Shown here: in pieces, positions 1 through 6,893 of the stretch
Position numbering within the stretch: position 1 is the stretch's first letter
How the letters are laid out: every line of letters begins with the position of its first letter
Assembly (NCBI GenBank): GCA_030526405.1
Contig: JAUNCZ010000024.1
Location: 1-46,893, forward strand
Direction: 5' to 3'
Length of the DNA: 46,893 nucleotides
From: Lachnospiraceae bacterium
Lineage (GTDB): Bacteria > Bacillota > Clostridia > Lachnospirales > Lachnospiraceae
Notes under the pieces: model-generated
Told to the model about the DNA's origin: nothing
What the model saw: only the letters and a program-made list of their open reading frames with translations
Database searches by the model: none
Program-made: the position numbers and the translations under genes

Positions 1-65
1 AGTAGTGGTTTCACGTACCTATCGCTAGCCGTCGCGCCAGCGACTTGGTACAATAAAATAAGATG

Positions 66-110
66 GTTCATGAGCAAGTAGCGAAGCAGATTGCGAATGT
101 CCGCTTTACT
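66..110 (+). repeat. Dispersed hairpin repeat, copy 1
   Basis: This is the best copy of a short intergenic repeat with the core GCGAAGCAGATTGCGAATG followed by TCCGCTT. The AGCRGA and TCCGCT arms can pair around a TTGCGAATG loop. Related copies lie near 24851, 25690 and 30388. The upstream bases 1-65 hold no recognisable gene; a short palindrome (GTCGC, loop, GCGAC, about 31-44) precedes it. The rest of the stretch up to 212 shows no coding signal I trust. Confidence 0.5.
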
Positions 111-212
111 CACTTCAGGCAGTCCACGACTCTAAGCCCCGGAGTGTATACAGGAGTTGTGAGGATGTTCAGGGAAAGCTCAAGATACTGCTGCGCAACT
201 CCAGATTGCCCA

Positions 213-257
213 CATGTAAACTGCAGTTGGTTTACATGGAACAGGATTTGATATAAC
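213..257 (+). promoter_or_regulatory. Palindromic operator and likely promoter of the XRE gene
   Basis: A perfect 8-bp inverted repeat, CATGTAAA (213-220) and TTTACATG (231-238), is separated by 10 bp. It overlaps a TTTACA -35-like box (231-236), which is followed 15 bp later by TATAAC (252-257). The geometry fits a dimeric HTH repressor covering its own promoter. Autoregulation by the downstream XRE protein is inferred. The 15-bp spacer is shorter than ideal. Confidence 0.45.
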
Positions 258-272
258 GTTGAGGTAGAACAG

Positions 273-773
273 ATGAAGTTAGAAGAAAAACTAGTTTTTC
301 TCAGAAAGGAAAATGGATTGTCCCAGTTAGAATTGGCGGAACTGATGCATGTATCTCGTCAGGCCATTTCACGTTGGGAGGTGGGAACCGCAATTCCATC
401 TGTTGATAATCTGCGATTCATCAGCAAATTATATAGCGTTTCCATTGATGAGTTATTGGATGAAGAGGTGAAGTATCCTTTGGAGAAGCAGGTTAATGAA
501 AACTCCGCAGTTGATGACGCAGGCTCCAACGGAAACACAGCGGAGGTAAAACAATCTCCAAAGCATATCAGGCGATTAGAAGCAGGTTTGTTACTGTTGT
601 TCATTCTTGGAGCAACGTTGCTAATTATTTATGGAATCATTACAGATACTTACACTACTTCATTGTTTACGGCAGTAACCACCGTATTGCTATTGCTTAT
701 TTATCTGGTGATTCGCTTGCTACTCCATCTGTTCAACAAAGCCATGTCTTCCAAAGTGGAAGATAATAAATAA
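273..773 (+). CDS. XRE-family regulator with C-terminal membrane segments
   Basis: A 166-residue protein. Residues about 5-62 form a typical Cro/C1-type helix-turn-helix, with a 'LSQLELAELMHVSRQAISRW' type motif, of the class found at the start of many Clostridial regulators. A polar linker follows. Two hydrophobic helices (about 105-128 and 134-156) then predict a membrane-anchored regulator. The start is supported by GAGG at 261-264, 8 bases before the ATG. The next gene is a 37-residue membrane peptide about 45 bases downstream, so the pair may be one transcription unit. The target genes are not evident; the palindrome just upstream suggests autoregulation. The family assignment is firm and the biological role is unknown. 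Confidence 0.85.
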   Translation: MKLEEKLVFLRKENGLSQLELAELMHVSRQAISRWEVGTAIPSVDNLRFISKLYSVSIDELLDEEVKYPLEKQVNENSAVDDAGSNGNTAEVKQSPKHIRRLEAGLLLLFILGATLLIIYGIITDTYTTSLFTAVTTVLLLLIYLVIRLLLHLFNKAMSSKVEDNK

Positions 774-818
774 ATGAATTCTGTTTAAAACAGAAAATAC
801 TACATAGAAAGGAGACTT

Positions 819-932
819 ATGATGAATATTCCGATTACGATGTTATTGTCTCCCTTCGCTGTTTTTCATCTGATTGTGACTTTGTTGATTTTAAAATATA
901 TTATACAGGCAATCATGAATGGTAAAAAATAG
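819..932 (+). CDS. Small single-pass membrane protein (37 aa)
   Basis: A short reading frame starting with two Met codons (819 or 822), behind a strong AAAGGAGA site at 807-814. It encodes one long hydrophobic helix (about residues 8-32) and ends in a short basic tail, NGKK. It follows the membrane-linked XRE regulator closely and on the same strand, so the two are probably cotranscribed. I recognise no family. It could be a sensor or anti-regulator subunit for the XRE protein, but that is guesswork from context. The good ribosome binding site and coherent transmembrane profile argue that it is real. Confidence 0.6.
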   Translation: MMNIPITMLLSPFAVFHLIVTLLILKYIIQAIMNGKK

Positions 933-986
933 GACATCCTCTAAAAGATATGTGTCCTTTGAACTGCGAAAAGGGTACATTAATAA

Positions 987-1059
987 GCCGCTTAGCTACT
1001 GCCACCGAGAGTACTGTCTGAGCGAAGCGAGTTTGCTCGAATGGCAGCTAATAAGCGGC
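987..1059. repeat. Long imperfect inverted repeat
   Basis: The arms are GCCGCTTA with TGCCA near 987-1004 and TGGCA with TAAGCGGC near 1043-1059, enclosing a segment with GAGCGAAGCGAGTTTGCTCG that forms a second hairpin. No T-run follows. It lies between the small membrane gene and the cbiK terminator. The inner part resembles the dispersed repeat core seen elsewhere in the window. Confidence 0.45.
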
Positions 1060-1121
1060 GCAGACCGAACAGCAGACCAGCATGTTTGGATGCACAGTCA
1101 GTTGAACATACATATGCATAC

Positions 1122-1167
1122 AAAAACGGCAGGATATCCAACAAAATAGATGTCAGATATCCTGCCG
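1122..1167 (-). terminator. Rho-independent terminator of cbiK
   Basis: A perfect 12-bp stem, CGGCAGGATATC (1127-1138) and GATATCCTGCCG (1156-1167), is followed on the minus strand by TTTTTG. It lies about 40 bases past the cbiK stop codon and closes that transcript. Confidence 0.85.
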
Positions 1168-1207
1168 ATTTGGGAAGGGTTTTATGGACCCTCAGCTCTA
1201 TTTTCGT

Positions 1208-1984
1208 TTATTTTGCATTCTGGGCATGCTCTACAAACATGGTTCGGATGCTCTTCATCTCTCCCAGTCCCTTCAGCACAGCTTCGGTTTTGAAGCCCTC
1301 TGCCTCCAGGATGCTCTTCCAGGAATCCTCCTCATCTCCAGCCAGGTCGTTGTTGGCGTGATCCCCGGCCACGATCATGAAAGGTGCCAGCCAGATTTTT
1401 TCCGGCTGCAGTTTTTTAAGATCTGCCATAAGGGAGGAAAGTTCAGGATAGCCCTCCACAGTTCCCAGAAGGAAGTTTTTCATACCCAGTTCCTCAAAAA
1501 TATAGTTCATGGCAGGGTACACGAAGTTGGCGTAGTGCTCGGAGCCATGTCCCATAAATACCAGGGCTTCCCTGTCAGTGACGAAGGAAAACTCCTGCTT
1601 CAGCGCTTTTGCGCATTCCATGGCATCCTCTGCAGTGGTGAGGAGAGGGCTGCCGATCTTCACGGAGGTAAAACGATCTGAGTAGGATCTTGCAGCATCC
1701 ATCATCTTATCATTCTCGATTCCGTTGATCACATGGGTAGGCTGCACCACCACATCTGTGATCCCATCCTTCTCCATTCTTTCGAATGCTTCCGGAACAG
1801 TGTCAATGTGGACGCCGTCCCGTTTGGCAATCTTGCGAAGGATCATTCCACTGGTCCAGGCACGGTAAACAACTGCATCCGGATTGGCAGCTGCAAGATC
1901 TGCTTCAATTGCATCAATGGTGACCTTTCTTGTTTCGTTGAAGCTTGTTCCAAAGCTTACAGCCAGAATTGCTTTTTTTGACAT
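1208..1984 (-). CDS. cbiK: Sirohydrochlorin cobaltochelatase CbiK
   Basis: A 258-residue anaerobic cobaltochelatase that inserts Co2+ into sirohydrochlorin at the start of the oxygen-independent cobalamin pathway. The metal-site residues of the family are in place: His146 in MGHGSEHY, Glu177 in VEGYP and His209 in AGDHANND, close to the spacing known for Salmonella CbiK. No signal peptide is seen, so the protein is cytoplasmic (some CbiK proteins are periplasmic). I chose the ATG at 1984; a GTG four codons upstream is possible. It diverges from the hemA operon, which makes its substrate. A consensus-like promoter with an overlapping palindrome lies at 2011-2052. Iron or nickel chelation cannot be excluded. 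Confidence 0.93.
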   Translation of the reverse strand: MSKKAILAVSFGTSFNETRKVTIDAIEADLAAANPDAVVYRAWTSGMILRKIAKRDGVHIDTVPEAFERMEKDGITDVVVQPTHVINGIENDKMMDAARSYSDRFTSVKIGSPLLTTAEDAMECAKALKQEFSFVTDREALVFMGHGSEHYANFVYPAMNYIFEELGMKNFLLGTVEGYPELSSLMADLKKLQPEKIWLAPFMIVAGDHANNDLAGDEEDSWKSILEAEGFKTEAVLKGLGEMKSIRTMFVEHAQNAK

Positions 1985-2010
1985 ATCAGTTCTCACTTTC
2001 TAGTCCGATT

Positions 2011-2052
2011 TTATACTGCTTCAAGTATAACTTTTACGTAGTTTAAAGTCAA
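2011..2052 (-). promoter_or_regulatory. cbiK promoter with overlapping palindrome
   Basis: Reading the minus strand, TTGACT (2047-2052), a 17-bp spacer and TATACT (2024-2029) form a good sigma-A promoter. The -10 box lies inside a 20-bp palindrome, TTATACT-6-AGTATAA (2011-2030), with perfect 7-bp arms. This is a likely repressor operator controlling cbiK. The regulator is unknown. Confidence 0.7.
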
Positions 2053-2182
2053 ATAACAAATAAAACTATCAAAATGTTGTTAATTACTCACTATATTTCG
2101 CATCAATTATAACTCCTTGAAAATCTCTATAACAATATGGAAAAATGCTATTTTTCTGCCCTTTCTATCCCTATTTTAAAAG

Positions 2183-2212
2183 TTGACAGATGTAAGGAAT
2201 CCAACCTATAAT
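2183..2212 (+). promoter_or_regulatory. Consensus sigma-A promoter of the hem operon
   Basis: TTGACA at 2183-2188 and TATAAT at 2207-2212 both match the consensus exactly, with an 18-bp spacer. Transcription should begin near 2219, leaving an untranslated leader of about 190 bases before hemA. Confidence 0.85.
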
Positions 2213-2218
2213 TGCTTT

Positions 2219-2407
2219 TGATAGCAAAAGACGTCACTGGGAATAATTGTCATTTTTTCAGGAAAATCCTGCAGCTGATTTATAGGAATATAGGAATCTG
2301 ACAGGCTGTTTTGCTGCAGTCATGAGCCGGCAAAACTAATGCTGGAATGATTTTCAGTGGCGTAGACAGGGGACGGATAATGGTTCCCATGGAGGGAGTT
2401 TAGAAAA
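2219..2407 (+). promoter_or_regulatory. Structured 5' leader of hemA, unknown class
   Basis: The leader predicted from the promoter is long and rich in complementarity. GTCACTG (2233-2239) pairs with CAGTGGC (2355-2361) across 115 bases. CAGGA-AAA-TCCTG lies at 2259-2271. CAGGCTG/GCTGCAG-type pairing and CCGGC...GCTGG (about 2328-2345) lie between. No T-run terminator is apparent. The ribosome site GGAGGGAG is at 2391-2398. It does not match a riboswitch I know; regulation by a tetrapyrrole or B12 would be plausible but is unsupported. The remaining intergenic bases toward cbiK are AT-rich and show nothing else. Confidence 0.4.
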
Positions 2408-3637
2408 ATGAGCATAAGAATGCTGGGAGTTGACCACAATCGTGCATCAGTGGATATCAGAGCCATCTTTTCTTTCACAAAACGGGAGATTGAGGATCAT
2501 CTGGAGCAGCTGAAAAGATCCATGCAGGCAGAGGGATGTATTATTATCTCCACCTGTAACCGCATGGAAATCTGGGTCAATATACCGGATGACAAGGACG
2601 TGTCACTGATTGATCAGCTCTGTAAGCTGAAGGGAGTAGATCCTGAGGAATACAGGGACTTTTTTATTGAGAGAAAGGATCAGGATGCGGTAGATCATCT
2701 GTTCCATCTGACCTGCGGACTGAAGTCCAGAATTCTGGCAGAGGATCAGATCATTACACAGGTGAAGGATGCACTGGCCATGTCTCACGGTCTGTATCAG
2801 ACAGACAGTGTGCTGGAGGTGCTTTTCCGAAGAGCCGTCACAGCGGCAAAAAGAGTGAAAACAGAGGTAACATTCTCCAGAGCCAGTGAAACAGCCATGG
2901 ATCAGGCGGTGGAGATGATGGAGAGCCAGGGAATCAATCTGGCAGACAAGATCTGCATGGTAATCGGAAACGGTGAGATGGGTAAACTGGCGGCCACCAC
3001 ATTGCGCAGAAAGGGAGCAGATGTCACTGTCACTGTACGTCAGTACAGAAGCGGTGAGGTACAGATTCCTGAGAACTGTAAGCGCATCGATTATGGTAAG
3101 CGAATGGAGTATCTTCCGGATTGCGATATTGTGGTCAGCGCCACAGCAAGTCCAAACTGTACTATCCGTCAGCCACTGATGGATGAGGTGGTGCTGAAGA
3201 AGCCGGTGATCATGATCGATCTGGCTGTTCCGAGGGATATTGAGACCTCAGTTGGAGAGATGGAGCAGGTAATCCTGTACGATATCGATTCCTTTAAAAC
3301 AGGCCATGACTCGAAAAATGATGCAGCCTACGAGCATGCTGAGCTGATCCTCCAGGAGGAGATCGCTGAGTTTTATGAGTGGCTGAAGGGAAGAAATGTG
3401 ATTCCGAGGATCCAGAAGATCCAGGAGGAGGCGGCCACCGATGTAAATCTCCGTCTTCACAAGATCATCCGGAAAACCGGCCTGGAAGAGAAGGATCAGA
3501 AGAAGCTGGAGAAAAATATCCATACCTCCTCAGCTAAGGTAATAAATAAGATGCTGTTCGGACTGAAGGAATATCTGGATGAGGATACCTTCTTCCAGTG
3601 CATCAGAGGACTGGAGAAATTATATGAAGCAGAATAA
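2408..3637 (+). CDS. hemA: Glutamyl-tRNA reductase
   Basis: A 409-residue enzyme that reduces glutamyl-tRNA(Glu) to glutamate-1-semialdehyde with NADPH, the first committed step of the C5 route to 5-aminolevulinate. The catalytic cysteine is Cys50 in the STCNRMEIW motif. The AEDQI segment follows at about 110-115. The NADPH-binding Rossmann motif is GNGEMG near 185-190. The C-terminal dimerisation helices are present, and the length is normal. It opens the tetrapyrrole operon behind a strong promoter, and its 3' end overlaps the next start by 14 bases, which suggests translational coupling. HemL, downstream, is its obligate partner. Confidence 0.97.
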   Translation: MSIRMLGVDHNRASVDIRAIFSFTKREIEDHLEQLKRSMQAEGCIIISTCNRMEIWVNIPDDKDVSLIDQLCKLKGVDPEEYRDFFIERKDQDAVDHLFHLTCGLKSRILAEDQIITQVKDALAMSHGLYQTDSVLEVLFRRAVTAAKRVKTEVTFSRASETAMDQAVEMMESQGINLADKICMVIGNGEMGKLAATTLRRKGADVTVTVRQYRSGEVQIPENCKRIDYGKRMEYLPDCDIVVSATASPNCTIRQPLMDEVVLKKPVIMIDLAVPRDIETSVGEMEQVILYDIDSFKTGHDSKNDAAYEHAELILQEEIAEFYEWLKGRNVIPRIQKIQEEAATDVNLRLHKIIRKTGLEEKDQKKLEKNIHTSSAKVINKMLFGLKEYLDEDTFFQCIRGLEKLYEAE

Positions 3638-4079
3638 GAAATATTTTCCTGTTTTTATCGATATCAGCGAGAAAAAGATCGTGGTGGTGGGAGCTGGAAA
3701 AATCGGAAGCAGAAGAATCCGCACACTGCTGGACTTTAATGACCACATCACCGTCATTGCACCGGAGGCGCAGCCTGAGATCCTGGAGCTGGCACAGGAG
3801 GGCCGCATCAACTGGATCAGACAGAACTATGAAAGAGAACTGATCCTGGATGCGGATATGGTTCTGGCCTGTACCGATGATCCTGAGCTGAACAGCGGTA
3901 TCTACAGTGTCTGCAAATGTCTGGGAATCCAGATTAACGTGTGCAGCGATAAAAACAAGTGTGACTTTTACTTCCCGGGGGTGGTTCATGATGAAAATGT
4001 GGTGATTGGCATCACCGCCAGCGGTGCAGACCATCATCAGGCTAAGGAAGTACGGGAAAAAATCGAAAAAATACTTTAA
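3624..4079 (+). CDS. Precorrin-2 dehydrogenase, SirC/Met8-like
   Basis: A 151-residue NAD-dependent dehydrogenase of the CysG N-terminal/SirC/Met8 family, which oxidises precorrin-2 to sirohydrochlorin. The hallmark is the Rossmann fingerprint VVVGAGKIGSRR near residues 20-31, followed by the conserved VCSDKNKCDFYFPG block near 107-120. The protein is shorter than the usual 200 residues and lacks most of the C-terminal dimer/chelatase helices, so it may act only as a dehydrogenase; CbiK would then supply the chelatase. The start codon lies inside hemA with GGAG at 3613-3616. The last codons belong to the first unit of a 19-bp tandem repeat. Confidence 0.88.
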   Translation: MKQNKKYFPVFIDISEKKIVVVGAGKIGSRRIRTLLDFNDHITVIAPEAQPEILELAQEGRINWIRQNYERELILDADMVLACTDDPELNSGIYSVCKCLGIQINVCSDKNKCDFYFPGVVHDENVVIGITASGADHHQAKEVREKIEKIL

Positions 4080-4163
4080 GAATCGGAAAATACCGTAAAA
4101 CTCGAGAAATACTGTAAGAATGCAGAGATACCGTATAACCCGAGAAATACTGCAAAAATAAAA
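4069..4163 (+). repeat. 19-bp tandem repeat, five units, spanning a stop codon
   Basis: Five consecutive 19-bp units (4069, 4088, 4107, 4126, 4145) follow the pattern AAATACYGTAARAAYNSGA. The first unit contains the last codons and the TAA of the sirC-like gene. The remainder makes up nearly all of the spacer to hemC. The unit length is not a multiple of three. Confidence 0.85.
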
Positions 4164-4185
4164 AAATTGTAATTGGAGTAATACA

Positions 4186-5070
4186 ATGAGCGACAGAAGA
4201 CATTTGGTCATTGGCAGCAGGGAGAGTGCTCTGGCAGTGGTGCAGAGCAAAATGGTGCTTTCCTACCTGGCAGAGCAGCATCCTGAGATCGATACAGAGC
4301 TGCTGACCATGAAAACAACAGGTGATATCATTCTGGACCGCCGTCTGGACCAGATCGGCGGAAAGGGTCTTTTTGTAAAGGAGCTGGATAAGGCACTGCT
4401 GGATCGACGCAGCGACCTGTCTGTGCACAGTCTGAAGGATCTGCCAATGGAGGTTTCTGAGGAACTTCCTGTGGTATGCTTTTCCAAAAGGGAGGATCCA
4501 AGGGATGTTCTGGTGCTTCCTGAGGGTGTAACAGAGATTGATTTCTCAAAACCCATCGGTACCTCTTCCCTGAGAAGAATCCTGCAGCTGAAAAAGCTGT
4601 TCCCGGAGGCAACCTTTGAAAGTGTCAGAGGAAATCTTCAGACCAGACTCCGCAAGCTGGATGAGGGGCAGTATTCCGCCATTATCCTTGCTGCGGCAGG
4701 CATGAAACGAATGGGACTGGGTCACAGGATCAGCCGTTATTTTTCTGTGGATGAGGTGATTCCGGCAGCAGGACAGGGTATTCTTGCCCTCCAGGGAAGA
4801 AAAGGAGAGGATTACAGCTGCTTTACAGACTTTGGAGATGAAGCAGGTACAGCAGCAGCCCTTGCTGAGAGGGCCTATGTGCGTTATCTGGACGGAGGCT
4901 GCTCATCCCCCATTGCAGCCCATGCAAAAATTGATGGGGATCAGATGGAACTGACAGGCCTTTACTATGATGAGGACACAAAAGAAGTATTCACAGGCAG
5001 CCTGAAAGGAAACATTGCAGATGCAGAAAACATCGGAATCGCTCTGGCAAAACAGCTGAAACAGGGGTGA
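4186..5070 (+). CDS. hemC: Porphobilinogen deaminase (hydroxymethylbilane synthase)
   Basis: A 294-residue enzyme that condenses four porphobilinogen molecules into hydroxymethylbilane. The N-terminus has the family start IGSRESALAVVQ. The KTTGD and HSLKDLP blocks follow, and SSLRR lies near 125-130. The dipyrromethane cofactor is carried by Cys239 in DGGCSSPIAAH. The length is slightly short of 310 but complete. It sits after the 19-bp repeat array, preceded by TTGGAG at 4174-4179. Its own last codons begin a 47-bp tandem repeat that fills the spacer to the next gene. Confidence 0.97.
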   Translation: MSDRRHLVIGSRESALAVVQSKMVLSYLAEQHPEIDTELLTMKTTGDIILDRRLDQIGGKGLFVKELDKALLDRRSDLSVHSLKDLPMEVSEELPVVCFSKREDPRDVLVLPEGVTEIDFSKPIGTSSLRRILQLKKLFPEATFESVRGNLQTRLRKLDEGQYSAIILAAAGMKRMGLGHRISRYFSVDEVIPAAGQGILALQGRKGEDYSCFTDFGDEAGTAAALAERAYVRYLDGGCSSPIAAHAKIDGDQMELTGLYYDEDTKEVFTGSLKGNIADAENIGIALAKQLKQG

Positions 5071-5186
5071 ATACAGACAATCGGTACTTCCCCGTAAAAA
5101 GCGTGAAACAGGGAGGAATGCAGATAAGCTGTACTTCCTTGAAAAAAGCATAAAACAGGAATAAGAGCAGATATGTGATTATTACC
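5057..5186 (+). repeat. 47-bp tandem repeat spanning the hemC stop codon
   Basis: Two full 47-bp units (5057-5103 and 5104-5150) and a shorter third (from 5151) share TGAAACAGGG, GTACTTCC and AAAAAGC blocks. Roughly three quarters of positions agree between units 1 and 2. Unit 1 contains the hemC stop codon at 5068-5070. A hairpin ATTATT/AATAAT near 5179-5198 follows. Confidence 0.8.
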
Positions 5187-5226
5187 TGGGAATAATAAAG
5201 ATTTATAGAAAAAAGAGGATAAACAT

Positions 5227-6741
5227 ATGAAAATGGGAAAAGTCTGGCTGGTAGGTGCCGGCCCTGGTGACTGCGGTCTCTTCACACTGAAGGGATATCA
5301 GACACTGCAGCAGGCAGAGGTGGTAGTCTACGACAGCCTGGTGGGTGCAGGAGTCCTTACCATGATTCCTGAAACAGCCCGCACCATCAATGTGGGAAAG
5401 AGAGCAAGTAACCATACACTGCCTCAGCATGAGATCAATCAGGTGCTGCTCCGTGAGGCACTGGCAGGAAACAGAGTAGTACGTCTTAAGGGAGGAGATC
5501 CCTTCCTGTTCGGAAGAGGCGGCGAGGAGCTGGAACTTCTGGCAGAAAACAACGTTCCTTACGAGATTGTACCGGGCGTAACCTCTCCTATCTCTGTACC
5601 GGCCTACAACGGAATTCCTGTAACACACAGAGATTACACATCCTCTCTTCATATCATTACAGGACATAAGAGAGCAGGAAAGGAATATGACATCAATTTC
5701 AAAGCTCTGGTGGATACAGAGGGAACACTGGTATTTCTGATGGGTGTATCTGCACTGGGAGATATCTGCGGAGCCCTGATGGAAAATGGAATGGATCCTG
5801 ATATGCCTGCAGCTATTCTCCAGCAGGGAACCACAGCCGGTCAGAAGCGCATTGTTGCCACTGTATCCACACTGGAGACAGAGGTACAGCGTCAGGGTAT
5901 TGAAACACCTGCCATCATCGTGGTTGGAAAGGTTTGTTCTCTGGCAGATCAGTTCGGCTGGTACGAGAAACTGCCGCTGCAGGGCTGTAAAGTCCTTGTG
6001 ACAAGACCAAGAGAGCTGCAGTCCACCATGTCAGCAAAGCTTCGTCTTCAGGGAGCAGAGGTGCTGGAGCTGCCTGCCATTGCCACAGCAGCCATTCCGG
6101 ATAATACAGCTCTGAAGGAGGCATTTTCCAGACTGGCAGAGTATAGTTGGATCGCACTGACTTCACCAACAGGGGTTCGTGTGTTCTTTGATCAGATGCT
6201 GGAGGCAGGAATCGACAACAGAAAACTGGCAAATGTGAAATTTGCCGTAATCGGATCCGGAACTGCAAAGGCTCTGAAAGAAAGAGGTTTTATCGCAGAT
6301 CTGATGCCAGAGGTGTACGACGGAGAAGCTCTTGGAAAACTGCTGGCAGAGACAGCTTCTAAGGATGAGAAAATCCTGCTGCCAAGGGCTGCCATCGGCA
6401 ATCAGGAGGTAATCCAGGCACTGGAAGGCTTCCAGGTAGATGATATCGCCACCTACGATACCACCTACCAGTCACAGGAATTCGTGGATCAGGTGAAGCT
6501 GTTTGAGGAGGGCAAGATGACCTGTGCCGTATTCACCAGCGCATCCACTGTGAAGGGCTTTGTGGAGGCAACAAAGGGACTGGATTATTCAAAAGTAACA
6601 GCTGCCTGCATCGGAAAACAGACAAAGGCTGCAGCTGACGCCTATGGAATGAAGACCTGGATGGCGAAAAAGGCCACCATCGATTCTGTTGTGGAGCTGG
6701 TGGAGGAGATCCACGCTGCCGGAAAGGCTGAGAAGGTGTAA
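5227..6741 (+). CDS. cobA-hemD: Fused uroporphyrinogen-III methyltransferase and synthase
   Basis: A 504-residue bifunctional protein. Residues 1 to about 240 are a SAM-dependent uroporphyrinogen-III C-methyltransferase (CobA/SUMT), with VGAGPGD near the N-terminus, RLKGGDPFLFGRGGEE near 84-99, and VPGVTS and GTLVFLMG further on. Residues about 250-500 are uroporphyrinogen-III synthase (HemD), with VLVTRPRE at its start and FTSASTV near the end. The two steps close the macrocycle and methylate it to precorrin-2, channelling flux to siroheme/B12. The fusion is common in Clostridia. GAGG lies about 7 bases before the start codon. Confidence 0.96.
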   Translation: MKMGKVWLVGAGPGDCGLFTLKGYQTLQQAEVVVYDSLVGAGVLTMIPETARTINVGKRASNHTLPQHEINQVLLREALAGNRVVRLKGGDPFLFGRGGEELELLAENNVPYEIVPGVTSPISVPAYNGIPVTHRDYTSSLHIITGHKRAGKEYDINFKALVDTEGTLVFLMGVSALGDICGALMENGMDPDMPAAILQQGTTAGQKRIVATVSTLETEVQRQGIETPAIIVVGKVCSLADQFGWYEKLPLQGCKVLVTRPRELQSTMSAKLRLQGAEVLELPAIATAAIPDNTALKEAFSRLAEYSWIALTSPTGVRVFFDQMLEAGIDNRKLANVKFAVIGSGTAKALKERGFIADLMPEVYDGEALGKLLAETASKDEKILLPRAAIGNQEVIQALEGFQVDDIATYDTTYQSQEFVDQVKLFEEGKMTCAVFTSASTVKGFVEATKGLDYSKVTAACIGKQTKAAADAYGMKTWMAKKATIDSVVELVEEIHAAGKAEKV

Positions 6742-6840
6742 GAACAGCCGCTACAGAGGGAAAATCCGTTGACGAAAAGCTGAGTTAGGTAATTCCCGGG
6801 CATAGCTGCCGGATACAGAAAATTGAGTATATGGATTACA

Positions 6841-6867
6841 ACGTGCTGTGCCTCTGGTGCAGCACGT
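6841..6867 (+). other. Intercistronic hairpin before hemB
   Basis: ACGTGCTG (6841-6848) and CAGCACGT (6860-6867) form a perfect 8-bp stem with an 11-base loop. It ends 26 bases before the hemB start. Only TTTAAT follows, so it is more likely a processing or stability element than a full terminator. Unlike the other spacers of this operon, this one shows no tandem repeat. Confidence 0.55.
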
Positions 6868-6893
6868 TTAATAAGAGAAAAGAGGACAAAACT

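Noticed and set aside
919..1361. Overlapping plus-strand frames through the cbiK terminator and 3' end
   Set aside because: They cross a strong hairpin region and the coding strand of cbiK, and show no motif.
2290..2395. A cobalamin-riboswitch-like GCCACTG on the minus strand, with GGGAA nearby
   Set aside because: The GCCACTG box and a GGGAA lie in the right order on the minus strand, but the GGTGAAAATCC-type core and the AGGAGACC box are absent. It also lies upstream of the mapped cbiK promoter, so it would not be transcribed with cbiK.
4069..4163. CRISPR or attachment-site reading of the 19-bp array
   Set aside because: Units are back to back without spacers and no cas or integrase gene is nearby.
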